Origin: Ferrimonas marina
Lineage (GTDB): Bacteria > Pseudomonadota > Gammaproteobacteria > Enterobacterales > Shewanellaceae
Assembly: GCF_900129905.1 (NCBI RefSeq)
Contig: NZ_FQXG01000011.1
Span: 62,001 to 126,000, forward strand
Direction of reading: 5' to 3'
DNA: 64,000 bases
Position numbers and translations under genes: made by a program. Numbering within the stretch: position 1 is the stretch's first letter; each line of letters starts with the position of its first letter. Under the pieces are notes generated by a model. It did no database searches and had not been told where the DNA came from. It saw only the letters and a program-made list of their open reading frames with translations. Positions 27,541 through 36,156 of this stretch are shown here, piece after piece.

Positions 27541-28449
27541 CTAGTCGCTCAGGTCCGGCTCGAAGAACAGCCACAACACCTGGGGGAAGGCCTGCTTGAA
27601 CGCCTGCTCGGTGGCGTTGATCTGCTGCACCATCACCTGGGCATCCTGCTGCCCGGCCATCCGCGCCTTCACCGCCACCATTACGTCCTTGCCCAGCTGC
27701 AGCGTCAGCAGGTTGTAGACCTGCTCCACCGCCGGCTGCTCCGACAGGAAGGCGATCATCGCCTGGCGCTGCTTGGGCTCGACCCCCTGGCCGATGAGCA
27801 GCGATTTGACCTCAATCCCGATAAACAGGGCGATCAGCAGCAGCAGGCCGCCGATGGTCAGGCTGCCGTAAGCGTCCCAGGTCGGATCGCCGGTTACCAT
27901 GGTGGTGAGCACGAAGCCCAGGGCAAACAGCAAGCCCAGCAGGGCCGCCAGGTCCTCGCCGAAGATCACCAGCAGCTCCGAGCTGCGGGTCTCCCGGAAC
28001 CAGCGCCAGTAGCTGCGCCCGTCGCGCTCCTTGTTGACCTCCACCAGGCAGCCGCGGAAGGACCAGCCCTCCGCCAGGATGGCGAACAACAGCACGGCGA
28101 CGGCGATCCAGGGTTGGTTGAGGGGCTCGGGGGCGTGCAGTTTGTGCCACCCTTCGTACAGGGAGTAGAGGCCGCCCATGCTGAACAGCATGATGGCGAC
28201 GATAAAGGACCAGAAGTAAATGGTCTTGCCATGTCCCAGCGGGTGATCCGGCGACGGCGGCCGCTTGGCGGTTTTCATCCCCAGCAACAGCAGCAGCTGG
28301 TTGCCGGCATCGGCGAAGGAGTGGATCGCCTCTGCCATCATGGCACCGGAGCCGGTGACGATGGCCGCCGCCAGCTTGGCGATGGCGATGGAGAGGTTGG
28401 CGGTCAGGGCGTAGAGGATCGATTTGACCGAGTTGGCTTCGCTGGCCAT
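27541..28449 (-). CDS. Cation diffusion facilitator family transporter
   Basis: A 302-residue divalent metal/H+ antiporter. The CDF motifs are visible: 'KLAAAIVTGSGAMMAEAIHSFADAGNQLLLLLG' carries the H-x3-D metal site of TM2, 'DHPLGHGKTIYFWSF' precedes TM3, and 'ELLVIFGEDLAALLGLLFA' gives the E/D pair of TM5. A cytoplasmic C-terminal domain follows. The divergent motif form resembles the ZnT9-like branch. Metal specificity is undetermined. AGGAG precedes the ATG at 28447-28449. It diverges from rsuA. Confidence 0.9.
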   Translation of the reverse strand: MASEANSVKSILYALTANLSIAIAKLAAAIVTGSGAMMAEAIHSFADAGNQLLLLLGMKTAKRPPSPDHPLGHGKTIYFWSFIVAIMLFSMGGLYSLYEGWHKLHAPEPLNQPWIAVAVLLFAILAEGWSFRGCLVEVNKERDGRSYWRWFRETRSSELLVIFGEDLAALLGLLFALGFVLTTMVTGDPTWDAYGSLTIGGLLLLIALFIGIEVKSLLIGQGVEPKQRQAMIAFLSEQPAVEQVYNLLTLQLGKDVMVAVKARMAGQQDAQVMVQQINATEQAFKQAFPQVLWLFFEPDLSD

Positions 28450-28572
28450 GGCGGGCTCCTGCGGCTGGGGTCCTCAACAAAGGTAGAAGCGCCGTGGCGA
28501 TTGGCAACCGGTTGTGCTCGCCTGCACCGGACAAAGCGGCGATAATGCGCCGAATTTTTTAAAGGGGCCACC

Positions 28573-29259
28573 ATGCGACTGGACAAGTTTCTCACCAGCA
28601 ACACCGATTTGACCCGCTCCCTGGCCAAGCGGCAGCTCAAGGCCGGCGAGGTCAGCTGCGACGGCGAGGTGATCACCGATCCGGGCTTCCAGATCAGCGA
28701 TCAGACCGAGGTGCACTGGCGTGGCCAGCCGGTGGGGGCGATCGCCACCCGCTACCTGATGCTGCACAAGCCGGTGGACTTTCTCTGCTCCAACGTGGAT
28801 GAGCTCTATCCTTCGATCCTGAACCTGATCGATCAGCCCCGGCTCGACCGGCTGCGCATCGCCGGGCGGCTGGATGTCGACACCACCGGGCTGGTGTTGC
28901 TGTCGGAGGATGGCCAGTGGTGCCACCGCATCACCTCACCGCGCCGGGCCTGTGACAAGCGCTACCGAGTCTGGCTGGCTGAGCCGCTGGTGGCCGATGC
29001 GGAACAGCGCTGCGCCGAGGGCATCGAGCTGCACCAGGATGGCCTGACCCGACCGGCCCAGCTGGAGCGGATCAGCGACACCGAGGTGCTGCTGACCATC
29101 AGCGAGGGCAAGTACCACCAGGTGAAGCGGATGTTTGCCGCGTTGGGCAATAAGGTGGTGGGGCTGCACCGTGAGCGGATCGGTGCGGTGACCCTGGATC
29201 CCGAGCTGGAGCCGGGTGAATGGCGCGCCTTGACCGAGGCGGAGGTGGCGTCGTTCTAG
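28573..29259 (+). CDS. rsuA: 16S rRNA pseudouridine(516) synthase
   Basis: RsuA isomerises U516 in 16S rRNA. The 228-residue protein has an N-terminal S4 RNA-binding domain ('MRLDKFLTSNTDLTRSLAKRQLKAGEV') and the catalytic segment 'AGRLDVDTTGLVLLSEDG' with the active-site Asp. The closing motifs 'ISEGKYHQVKRMFAALGNKVVGLHRERIG' are characteristic. The ATG at 28573 has AAGGGG upstream. The 3' end overlaps the convergent NRDE-family gene by 4 bp. Confidence 0.95.
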   Translation: MRLDKFLTSNTDLTRSLAKRQLKAGEVSCDGEVITDPGFQISDQTEVHWRGQPVGAIATRYLMLHKPVDFLCSNVDELYPSILNLIDQPRLDRLRIAGRLDVDTTGLVLLSEDGQWCHRITSPRRACDKRYRVWLAEPLVADAEQRCAEGIELHQDGLTRPAQLERISDTEVLLTISEGKYHQVKRMFAALGNKVVGLHRERIGAVTLDPELEPGEWRALTEAEVASF

Positions 29260-30023
29260 CCTGGGTCAACAGACCCTAGGGTCCAGCTACGGGTGGTGCG
29301 ACCGGCACCATCGCCATGGTGCTGGCGTTCGTGCCAGTGCAGGGTGCCATCGCGCTGCCACTGCCACAGGGTGCTGCTGCGGGTGCCGTAGCTGGGGGTA
29401 TGGATAAAGATGGCGGACAGGGCCCGCTCCCAGGCCAGCTCAAGGCCGGTGTCCGGCAGGGCTGAGTCCTCTGCCTGGGTTGGCTCCAGCAGCAGGTCCA
29501 GCAGCGCCTCGGCGCTGGGCTGCGGCGATGACACCAACTGCTGGGCCAGGGCGTTTTTCAGTCGGGTGACCTTGGGCCAGGGGGTGTCGAGCAGGTCATT
29601 GGACAGGCCATAAAGCCCGGGCTGCAACGGCTGGATCTGGCGCTGGCGGTTGCTGTAGTAGTAGCCCCCGCTGCGGTCCCACAGCAGCAGATTGAAGCCG
29701 CTGTAGTCGTCATCATGGTGCTGCAGCTGTTGCAGGTAGGCCTCTGCACTTAGCGTGCTTTGCAAGTACTCACTGACCAGCAAGCCCCGGGAAACCCTGC
29801 CTTCGGCCTGGCCGATGCGGCGGTGGTTGGTGATCAGGGCCAGGCGGCCGCCGGGGCCCCAGCCCATCCAGGTGCCGCCGGCCTGGCTGTCGCGACCGGC
29901 CCAGATCCCCTCGGTCCATTGATGGGTGGGTTCGGTGGGGCGTTGGTAGAACTCGTCTCGATTGGCCAGCAACAACAACGGGATGGGGCTGTCCGGCTGC
30001 CAGCGAAAAGCGGTCAGGCACAT
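29256..30023 (-). CDS. NRDE family (TANGO2-like) protein
   Basis: A 255-residue protein with the family-defining opening: MCLTAFRW, then 'LLLANRDEFYQRPTEP' (the NRDE motif), 'GRDSQAGGTWMGWGPGGRLALITNHR' and 'LLVSEYLQ'. The Cys at position 2 after Met would become an N-terminal nucleophile. The biochemical role of NRDE proteins is unsettled; eukaryotic TANGO2 has been linked to heme or lipid handling. It is probably transcribed alone, convergent with rsuA. Confidence 0.9.
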   Translation of the reverse strand: MCLTAFRWQPDSPIPLLLLANRDEFYQRPTEPTHQWTEGIWAGRDSQAGGTWMGWGPGGRLALITNHRRIGQAEGRVSRGLLVSEYLQSTLSAEAYLQQLQHHDDDYSGFNLLLWDRSGGYYYSNRQRQIQPLQPGLYGLSNDLLDTPWPKVTRLKNALAQQLVSSPQPSAEALLDLLLEPTQAEDSALPDTGLELAWERALSAIFIHTPSYGTRSSTLWQWQRDGTLHWHERQHHGDGAGRTTRSWTLGSVDPG

Positions 30024-30136
30024 GGTTGGTTCCGGTCGCGGAAAACCCCAGTGTGGCGTTTTCCCTTGGGCCCTGGCAAGAGCGGTGCTACCTTGTGGCC
30101 AGCCATTTTTCTGGTAAGTAGCAACAAGGAGATAGC

Positions 30137-30589
30137 ATGCAGTGGCAGGTGTACCTTTCCGGTGAGATCCACACCGATTGGCGTGAACAGATAGCGCAGG
30201 GCTGCCAGGCCCTGGGGTTGCCCATCCAGTTTGTCGGGCCGGTGACCGACCACGCCGCGTCCGATGCCGCCGGGGATCTGCTCGGGGTGCCGGCGGACAA
30301 CTTCTGGCGTGACCACCAGAGCGCTCGGGTCAATCAGATCCGCACCCAGACCCTGATCCAGCGTGCAGACCTGGTGGTGGTGCGCTTCGGCCCCCAGTAC
30401 AAACAGTGGAACGCCGCCTTCGACGCTGGCTACTGCGCTGCCCTGGGCAAGCCTTACATCACCCTGCATGACGCCGATCTGGTCCACCCGCTCAAGGAGG
30501 TGGATGCCCAGGCGTTGGCGTGGGCGCAGACCCCGCAGCAGGTGGTGGAGCTGCTGGCTTACCAATGCCAGGGGCTCAGCCGCGACTGA
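30137..30589 (+). CDS. YtoQ family protein
   Basis: 150 residues matching the small YtoQ family: 'WQVYLSGEIHTDWREQI' at the N-terminus, then 'GPVTDHAASDAAGD', 'RVNQIRTQTLIQRADLVVVRFG' and 'QWNAAFDAGYCAALGKPYITLH'. The fold resembles nucleoside 2-deoxyribosyltransferase-like proteins, and the catalytic activity is not established. AAGGAG six bases before the ATG fixes the start. Confidence 0.85.
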   Translation: MQWQVYLSGEIHTDWREQIAQGCQALGLPIQFVGPVTDHAASDAAGDLLGVPADNFWRDHQSARVNQIRTQTLIQRADLVVVRFGPQYKQWNAAFDAGYCAALGKPYITLHDADLVHPLKEVDAQALAWAQTPQQVVELLAYQCQGLSRD

Positions 30590-30657
30590 GCGGTATCTCA
30601 ACCCATCAGCTCGGATGGATTGACTAGGCTTGGATCAACCGACAACCGGAGAGCATT

Positions 30658-30897
30658 ATGGAAGCCGCAACCTTATGGGAGTGGGTGGGGTACCTGGCGT
30701 CGATCCTGGTGGCGATCTCCTTGATGATGTCCAACATCAAGGCGCTGCGCTGGTGGAACATGGCGGGGGCGGCCCTGTTTGTGGCCTATGGCACGGCGAT
30801 CTCCGCCATCCCGGTGGCGCTGGTCAATGGCTTTATCGTCCTGATCAACATCTACTACCTGTACAAGATCTACAGCTACGAACAGGCGGAAGCCTGA
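30658..30897 (+). CDS. Small inner-membrane protein, YgjV-like
   Basis: 79 residues with three hydrophobic segments ('WEWVGYLASILVAISLMM', 'WWNMAGAALFVAYGTAIS', 'VALVNGFIVLINIYYLYKIY'), typical of short YgjV/uroporphyrinogen-decarboxylase-annotated membrane proteins. Function unknown. GGAGAGC precedes the ATG. Its last 22 bp overlap the 3' end of the convergent hydrolase gene. Confidence 0.78.
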   Translation: MEAATLWEWVGYLASILVAISLMMSNIKALRWWNMAGAALFVAYGTAISAIPVALVNGFIVLINIYYLYKIYSYEQAEA

Positions 30898-31502
30898 AAC
30901 TGGCCGTGGCGTAGGAAGTGATCGCACTGCACCGCGGTCTGCTCCGCCAGCAGCATGCTGGTGTGGGTGGTGGGCAGGATGATGTGATCCGCCATCCCCT
31001 CGACCTCGGTTTCCGATACCGCCACGGTGCCATCGCTGGGCTCGTTCAGGGCGCCCAGCAGCGCGCCGACCCCCAGTCCGCTGCGTCCGGCCAGGCTGCC
31101 CAGCGCCGCCGGGCTGCGCCAGCGCAGGCAGTCACCATTGAGCAGGCCATGCTCGCCGGCGTTGCCCATCAGGGCTGACAGGCCCCATTCGGCCAGACGC
31201 TTGGCGATGGCCGCGCCTTGCAGGGGGCTACCCAGGGTGACAATACGGCTGTCCACCGTCAGCGCCCGCTGATGAGCGTAGTGGTAGAGCATGACCCCAC
31301 CCAGGCTATGGCCGATAAAGTAGTTGGGCTGGTCATGCGGTAGGGCGTTGCTGAGCCGATCAAACAGCGCCTCGGGCTCGATCGCCACCGAGTTGTAGCT
31401 CAGGCATTCGGTTTCCCAGCCCAGCTTCTCCAGGCGTCGGGCCAGCGGCCACATCACCGTACCGTGCATGTACAGACCATGCAGTAACACCACCTTTGCC
31501 AT
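30876..31502 (-). CDS. Alpha/beta hydrolase (lipase/esterase-like)
   Basis: 208 residues with the oxyanion-side HG motif 'VVLLHGLYMHGTVMWPLARRL' and the nucleophile elbow 'YFIGHSLGGVMLYHY' (Ser in GHSLGG). A late Asp and a His in 'TTHTSMLLAEQ' complete the likely triad. The form resembles small cytoplasmic PGAP1-like/lipase hydrolases. AAGGAGG lies ideally before the ATG at 31500-31502, so that start is preferred over the longer reading to 31532. Substrate unknown. Confidence 0.87.
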   Translation of the reverse strand: MAKVVLLHGLYMHGTVMWPLARRLEKLGWETECLSYNSVAIEPEALFDRLSNALPHDQPNYFIGHSLGGVMLYHYAHQRALTVDSRIVTLGSPLQGAAIAKRLAEWGLSALMGNAGEHGLLNGDCLRWRSPAALGSLAGRSGLGVGALLGALNEPSDGTVAVSETEVEGMADHIILPTTHTSMLLAEQTAVQCDHFLRHGQFQASACS

Positions 31503-31737
31503 GCGCCCTCCTTTGCGACTTGGATACGCCAATCTATCAAGGGGACCCCACGCTGACCAGCGCCAATCCGCCCCTTTGTCCCCGCCGATCCCCCTGGGTT
31601 TATCCCGGAATCCTGTGTCAATGCCCGCTGGCCCACCCTGTAATGAAATGTGTCAGCCAGGTTAATTTGAACCCCGCTTCGTGTTAACGTCGCAGCACGG
31701 TGGGCCCCTGGGCCCGATTCAGGAAGAGAGTGACGTG

Positions 31738-33900
31738 ATGAAAACATGGATTTTTCCCCTGGGCCTGGCCCTGGCCAGCACTGGGGCCATGGCAGTAGAG
31801 GGGATGTGGCAACCGAGCCAGTTGCCGGGACTGGGCAAGCAGATGCAGGCCCTGGGTCTGCAGTTGGACCCGGCCGAGATGGCCGACCTGTCTGACTTCC
31901 CGATGAACGCGGTGATCAACTTCGGCGGCTGTACCGCCTCCTTCGTCTCCCCCAAGGGCTTGCTGGTGACCAATCACCACTGCGGCTACGGCGCCATCCA
32001 GTATCACTCCACTCCGGAGGATAACCTGCTGGAGGAGGGGTTCCTGGCCCGCTCCCTGGCGGAGGAGAAGATGCCGGTGCCCGGCTACAAGATCTGGATC
32101 ACCGAGTCGATGACCGACGTGACCGATCAGGTGGTGGGCGATCTGGCCCCGAGCCTGGCCGGCCAGCCTTACTACGAGGCGATCCAGCGCAACCGTAAGG
32201 CCCTGGTGGCGGAGTGCGAGCAGGAGGAGAACGTCCGCTGTAAGGTCTCCAACTTCCATCACGGTGCCCAGTATGTGCTGATCAAGGAGCAGGAGCTGCG
32301 AGACGTCCGCTTGGTCTACACCCCGTCCCTGTCGGTCGGCAAGTACGGCGGCGACATCGACAACTGGATGTGGCCACGCCACACCGGTGACTTTGCCTTT
32401 TTCCGCGCCTACGTCGGCCCGGATGGCAAGCCGGCGGATTACAGCGAAGACAATGTCCCCTATCAGCCCAAGCGCTTCCTCAGTGTGTCCGCGGGCGGCC
32501 TGAGCGACGGCGACTTCCTGATGGTGGCGGGCTACCCAGGCCGGACCGATCGCTACCGCACCGCTGAAGAAGCCGCCATCTACTTTGAGCGCTACTACCC
32601 GGCAGCGCGGGATCTGCGTAACGAGCTGATCGACGTCATCAAGGGCGCCAGCGAGCCGGGCTCCGAGGCCCGCATCAAGTACGAGGGCACCCTGGCCGGT
32701 CTGGCCAACTATGCCAAGAACTTCCAGAGCATGGTGGAAAGCTACGACAAGACCGAGCTGGCCAAGCACAAGCAGACCCAACAATCCGCCCTGTGGGCTT
32801 GGGTTGAGGGCGAAGGGGACCGGGCCAGCAAGTACGGCAACGTCAAGCAGGAGATGGATCGCCTGGTGGAGCAGCAATGGGCCCACCTGGAACGGGACCT
32901 TATCCTGGGGTACATGGGCTACAACCAGATGATCTCCAGTGCCCAGCGCCTTTACCGCCTGGCCCAGGAGAAGCAAAAGCCGGATCTGGAGCGGGAAGCC
33001 GGCTACCAGGAGCGGGACTGGGATGGCATCAAGGCCGCCATGGAGCGGATGGAACGCCGCTTTGACCCGGCGGTGGACAAGGCGATGCTGCACCACCTGC
33101 TGAGCCGCTACGCTCAGCTGCCCGCCTCCGAGCGTGATCCTGTGATCGATCAAACCTTTGGCCTGGCCAATGGCCTGGATGAGGCCAAATTGAGCGCCAC
33201 CCTGGACAGCCTCTACCAGGCCACCAGCCTGGATCAAACCGAGGTGCGCCTGGCCTGGCTGGAGAAGGGCCCCAAGGCGTTTGAGCAAAGCGACGATCCC
33301 TTTATCCGCTTTGCCGTTGCCAACTACCCTCGCCTGCAGAAGGAGGAGGCGGAGGAGAAACGCCTTAATGGTGAACTACTGCGCGCCCGTCCCCAGTACA
33401 TGGCCGCGATCATCGCCTATCAGCAAAGCCAGGGTAAGCCGGTTTACGCCGACGCCAACTCCACCCTGCGCCTGACCTTCGGTACCGTGCAGGGCTACTC
33501 CCCGCAGGATGGCCTGGTGGCCCAGCCTTTCACCACCCTGGAAGGGTTGAAACGCAAGGCCACCGGCGAGGTACCCTTCGATGCCTCCCAGCGTCAGCTG
33601 GAGCTGATTAGTCAGCGCCAGTACGGTGGCTTCGACGACAAGGCGGTGGGTTCGGTGCCGGTCAACTTCCTGTCGGATCTGGACAGCACCGGCGGTAACT
33701 CCGGTTCGCCGACCCTCAATGGCAAGGCGGAACTGGTGGGTCTGCTGTTCGATGGGGTGTACGAGAGCATCATCGCCGACTGGGATTTCAATACCGAGTT
33801 TGCCCGCTCCATTCACGTCGACAGTCGCTACATGCTGTGGGTGATGAAGGAGCTGGATGGCGCCGACAACCTGCTCCAGGAGATGGATGTCGTTCGCTAA
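31738..33900 (+). CDS. S46 family dipeptidyl peptidase, DPP7-like
   Basis: A 720-residue exported serine peptidase that removes dipeptides from peptide N-termini. Signal peptide 1-18 ('PLGLALASTGAMA'). The catalytic His lies in 'LLVTNHHCGYGAIQ' (80-82 region), the Asp probably in 'WMWPRHTGDFAFFR', and Ser655 in 'GGNSGSPTLNG'. Residue 673, in 'LLFDGVYES', is Gly: in the Porphyromonas enzymes Gly673 marks DPP7 (hydrophobic P1), and Arg673 marks DPP11 (acidic P1), so DPP7-type specificity is inferred. GAAGAGAG precedes the ATG at 31738. It is monocistronic, a nutrient-scavenging enzyme typical of marine protein degraders. Confidence 0.92.
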   Translation: MKTWIFPLGLALASTGAMAVEGMWQPSQLPGLGKQMQALGLQLDPAEMADLSDFPMNAVINFGGCTASFVSPKGLLVTNHHCGYGAIQYHSTPEDNLLEEGFLARSLAEEKMPVPGYKIWITESMTDVTDQVVGDLAPSLAGQPYYEAIQRNRKALVAECEQEENVRCKVSNFHHGAQYVLIKEQELRDVRLVYTPSLSVGKYGGDIDNWMWPRHTGDFAFFRAYVGPDGKPADYSEDNVPYQPKRFLSVSAGGLSDGDFLMVAGYPGRTDRYRTAEEAAIYFERYYPAARDLRNELIDVIKGASEPGSEARIKYEGTLAGLANYAKNFQSMVESYDKTELAKHKQTQQSALWAWVEGEGDRASKYGNVKQEMDRLVEQQWAHLERDLILGYMGYNQMISSAQRLYRLAQEKQKPDLEREAGYQERDWDGIKAAMERMERRFDPAVDKAMLHHLLSRYAQLPASERDPVIDQTFGLANGLDEAKLSATLDSLYQATSLDQTEVRLAWLEKGPKAFEQSDDPFIRFAVANYPRLQKEEAEEKRLNGELLRARPQYMAAIIAYQQSQGKPVYADANSTLRLTFGTVQGYSPQDGLVAQPFTTLEGLKRKATGEVPFDASQRQLELISQRQYGGFDDKAVGSVPVNFLSDLDSTGGNSGSPTLNGKAELVGLLFDGVYESIIADWDFNTEFARSIHVDSRYMLWVMKELDGADNLLQEMDVVR

Positions 33901-33988
33901 GCCCTGCGGAGCCTGGTTAAACAAGCGGCAGTCGTCTCGGCTGCCCTTGCCAAGCTGACCCGGCCCAAGTAAGGTATTTTCCTGTCAG

Positions 33989-34062
33989 GCGACCATCGTA
34001 TAATGGTATTACCTTAGCTTCCCAAGCTAATGACGCGGGTTCGATTCCCGCTGGTCGCTCCA
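33989..34062 (+). tRNA. tRNA-Gly (anticodon CCC)
   Basis: A 74-nt cloverleaf: acceptor stem GCGACCA/TGGTCGC, anticodon stem TTAGC/GCTAA with loop TTCCCAA (anticodon CCC, decoding GGG), T arm GCGGG-TTCGATT-CCCGC, and an encoded CCA end. Its 3' part (34026-34062, continuing to 34066) is repeated at 35933-35973, so it has served as an integration site. The tRNA itself is intact. Confidence 0.96.
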
Positions 34063-34066
34063 GAAT
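34026..34066 (+). repeat. attL-like direct repeat, 3' end of tRNA-Gly
   Basis: 41 bp covering the 3' anticodon stem, T arm, acceptor and CCA of tRNA-Gly plus 4 bases (GAAT). Identical to 35933-35973 and in the same orientation, 1907 bp apart. Tyrosine-recombinase elements that integrate at tRNA 3' ends leave exactly this arrangement. Confidence 0.9.
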
Positions 34067-34107
34067 TTATCTTCATCGATGGTTTTCGGTGAATGAACGG
34101 TTTTTCG

Positions 34108-34142
34108 AAAAGCCCCGACCCTAACAGGTTGGGGCTTTTTTG
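34108..34142 (+). terminator. Intrinsic terminator downstream of tRNA-Gly, inside the element
   Basis: The stem AGCCCCGACC / GGTTGGGGCT with a 6-base loop (one mispair) is followed by TTTTTT. It replaces the native tRNA terminator, which now lies beyond the right repeat. Confidence 0.9.
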
Positions 34143-34246
34143 ATCACGCTTCCAGGAAGTGTCGCAAATTGACTCAAAGGGTAGAGCCTTGGAGCCCTAA
34201 GATGCGCCCCAGATTTTAGGCCTATCCCTTGGAGACCCGACGACAA

Positions 34247-35785
34247 ATGAATGCTTTGAAGTTCGCGCCAATCGCCGCCGCCCTGATGCTGGCCGGTTGT
34301 AGCTCCGACACTGTTTACCCGGAAAGCGAGTGCAACACCGAAGTTAACGCTCTGCTGGGCATGTGCGAGAAGCTGGAAGGGGCGATTGCCGCCTTTGACG
34401 CTGACAACCGTTACAGCCACACCACTTACACCTTCAACGGCAGCTTGGAGACTTCCAACGCAATGGTGGTGTCCTCCAGTGCGCACAAGAACTACCATGC
34501 GCCGAATTTCCGCTACGGTTACCGCTTCACCGAAGGCGGCGTTTTTGAAGCTTTGGTTCTGGCCCCGGAAGTGGCTGAAAAGTGGAACGCTTTGGGTTGT
34601 ACAAAAGGTTTTACTTGTTCCGCTGCTGTCCTTGCTGGTGCTAACAACCACCCTGTAAACGGCTACGTTGAAGGCGAAATGCTGGTCCTTGTTGATGATA
34701 ACGACTCTCAGCTGGTCCACACCGTCTTCAAGGGCACCCCGGTATCCGTTGGTATTTGGCATGAAGGGCACGAACTTGACAGCGTGCCGGTAACCTTCCC
34801 GGCGGAGATGCAGGAAGTTATCCGCGCCGCCGAGGCCATCCCACACAGCGAGATCAACAAACAGATCCAGGTTAACGAGCTGCTGGAAGCTGGCTTCCCC
34901 GGCAACGCTTACGCTCTGGTAGCTCTTGGCGAGAGCACCGAATTTGATATCGAGAAGGACGAGCAGGGTCATATCCTGAGCGCGTCTTACTCCACCACCA
35001 ACCATTATCGCACCCTGAACACCGTTGCGGGGTCCGCCGAGCTTTCCGGATCAACTCGTACCGTTGATGACGAGGTTGTTGGCGTGGTTTGGTATATCGA
35101 CGGCCAGCCGGTTGACCGTGTTACTCCGGGCGATATCGCCGACATCACCCACGTTAGCTACGAAGGCTCTAGCCGCGTATACAGTGTTGGCGAGCGTGAG
35201 CGTGCCCACCTGGCGTTTAAGTTCTGGGCCGACGGTGAGGAATTCTCTGGCGGAACCCCGATTTTGGACCCAGTTGATCCGCCCTGTGGTGACGAGTGTT
35301 ACGACAAGCCGGAAAACCCGGACGACCCGCTCGATCCGGGCCTGACCCCTGAGCCTGGTCCGGTTGACCCGTCCGCGAAGCTCTCCAACATTGTTGAGGT
35401 ACAGGGCTTTGGCAACACCTACACCGTTATCACCGGCAAGGAAGAAGATCAGAGCATCTTCTCCAAGTATCCGGCGGTTGGCTGGATGGCCGACAAGTAC
35501 GACTTGGGTAAAATCGCCGACTACCAAGACGGTTGGTTGAACTATTACTTCCAGACCGAGGAAGGTGAGAAGTGCCGCGCTGACGTTCTGGGTGATGGTC
35601 GAATCCGTTCTGAGTGTACTGAAGGCAACTTTGATGGTGACATTGCCGAGTTTGCGGAACAGAACAACCTTACGTTGCGGACTGACTACGTAGAGCTGCC
35701 GATGGGCCCGGTCAACGTTATCTGGCGCATATCCGATGGCAAGGAAGGCTTGTTCGAGCAGTCATCCACCATCACCATCAAGTAA
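34247..35785 (+). CDS. Lipoprotein of unknown function, cargo of the tRNA-Gly element
   Basis: A 512-residue predicted lipoprotein: 'KFAPIAAALMLAGCSS' is a signal peptide with a good lipobox (LAGC). The mature part has an N-terminal domain with several cysteines to about 330, a Pro/Asp-rich hinge ('ENPDDPLDPGLTPEPGPVDP') and a C-terminal domain of about 130 residues. I recognise no family. Base and codon use differ from the flanking core genes (more GTT, GCT and GAA), consistent with transfer. The ATG at 34247 is preferred over an upstream TTG at 34229, because it starts directly with the signal peptide and has GGAG upstream. It is the only gene between the tRNA-Gly repeats. Confidence 0.8.
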   Translation: MNALKFAPIAAALMLAGCSSDTVYPESECNTEVNALLGMCEKLEGAIAAFDADNRYSHTTYTFNGSLETSNAMVVSSSAHKNYHAPNFRYGYRFTEGGVFEALVLAPEVAEKWNALGCTKGFTCSAAVLAGANNHPVNGYVEGEMLVLVDDNDSQLVHTVFKGTPVSVGIWHEGHELDSVPVTFPAEMQEVIRAAEAIPHSEINKQIQVNELLEAGFPGNAYALVALGESTEFDIEKDEQGHILSASYSTTNHYRTLNTVAGSAELSGSTRTVDDEVVGVVWYIDGQPVDRVTPGDIADITHVSYEGSSRVYSVGERERAHLAFKFWADGEEFSGGTPILDPVDPPCGDECYDKPENPDDPLDPGLTPEPGPVDPSAKLSNIVEVQGFGNTYTVITGKEEDQSIFSKYPAVGWMADKYDLGKIADYQDGWLNYYFQTEEGEKCRADVLGDGRIRSECTEGNFDGDIAEFAEQNNLTLRTDYVELPMGPVNVIWRISDGKEGLFEQSSTITIK

Positions 35786-35789
35786 CTTA

Positions 35790-35816
35790 AAAAACCCGCT
35801 TCGGCGGGGTTTTTAT
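35790..35816 (+). terminator. Terminator of the element's lipoprotein gene
   Basis: The stem CCCGC / GCGGG, closed by a TTCG-type loop, lies between an A run and a T run directly after the stop codon. Confidence 0.9.
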
Positions 35817-35932
35817 CTTTTAGTCACTCGACGTTGATAAGTCTTAAAGTTGAAAAGCAGCTTCTTAAATGTTCAATGGTTGGGTAAGTCGTCTGTTTGA
35901 TGACTATTGCCAAGGGATTACTACTCAGAATG

Positions 35933-35973
35933 GCTAATGACGCGGGTTCGATTCCCGCTGGTCGCTCCAGAAT
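35933..35973 (+). repeat. attR-like direct repeat of the tRNA-Gly 3' end
   Basis: A perfect 41-bp copy of 34026-34066. The 5' half of a tRNA is absent upstream, so it is a tRNA 3' fragment and not a second gene. Confidence 0.92.
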
Positions 35974-35977
35974 CTCG

Positions 35978-36013
35978 AAACCCGAGCTACGGTCTCCGTC
36001 GCTCGGGTTTTTT
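35978..36013 (+). terminator. Displaced native tRNA-Gly terminator
   Basis: AAACCCGAGC and GCTCGGGTTT pair around a 13-base loop, followed by a T run, just after the right repeat. Joining the tRNA to this sequence would restore an intact tRNA-terminator unit. Confidence 0.85.
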
Positions 36014-36156
36014 CGTTTCTGCCCTCAAGCTCGCACTGCGCAAGCTATCGATCCCCTCATCTGTTGAAAGCCCTCCTTTGTCCCTCTTTCCATAAAACTG
36101 GCTGGAGACCAATACGGTCACATCCCGACATCCAGAGCAACTACTCTAAATTGGCC

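Larger units (their letters stand above)
34063..35973 (+). mobile_element. Putative 1.9-kb integrated element at tRNA-Gly, no integrase
   Basis: The interval between the two 41-bp repeats holds a terminator, one lipoprotein gene with its own terminator, and about 150 bp of AT-richer sequence. No integrase, excisionase or replication gene is present. The gene inside uses more A/T-ending codons than its neighbours. Beyond the right repeat comes a hairpin-T-run that would have been the native tRNA terminator before insertion. It may be a remnant of a larger island or a minimal element moved in trans. Confidence 0.65.

Noticed and set aside
35933-35973. Second tRNA-Gly gene
   Set aside because: Only the 3' 37 bases of the tRNA are present; the D arm and 5' acceptor strand are missing.
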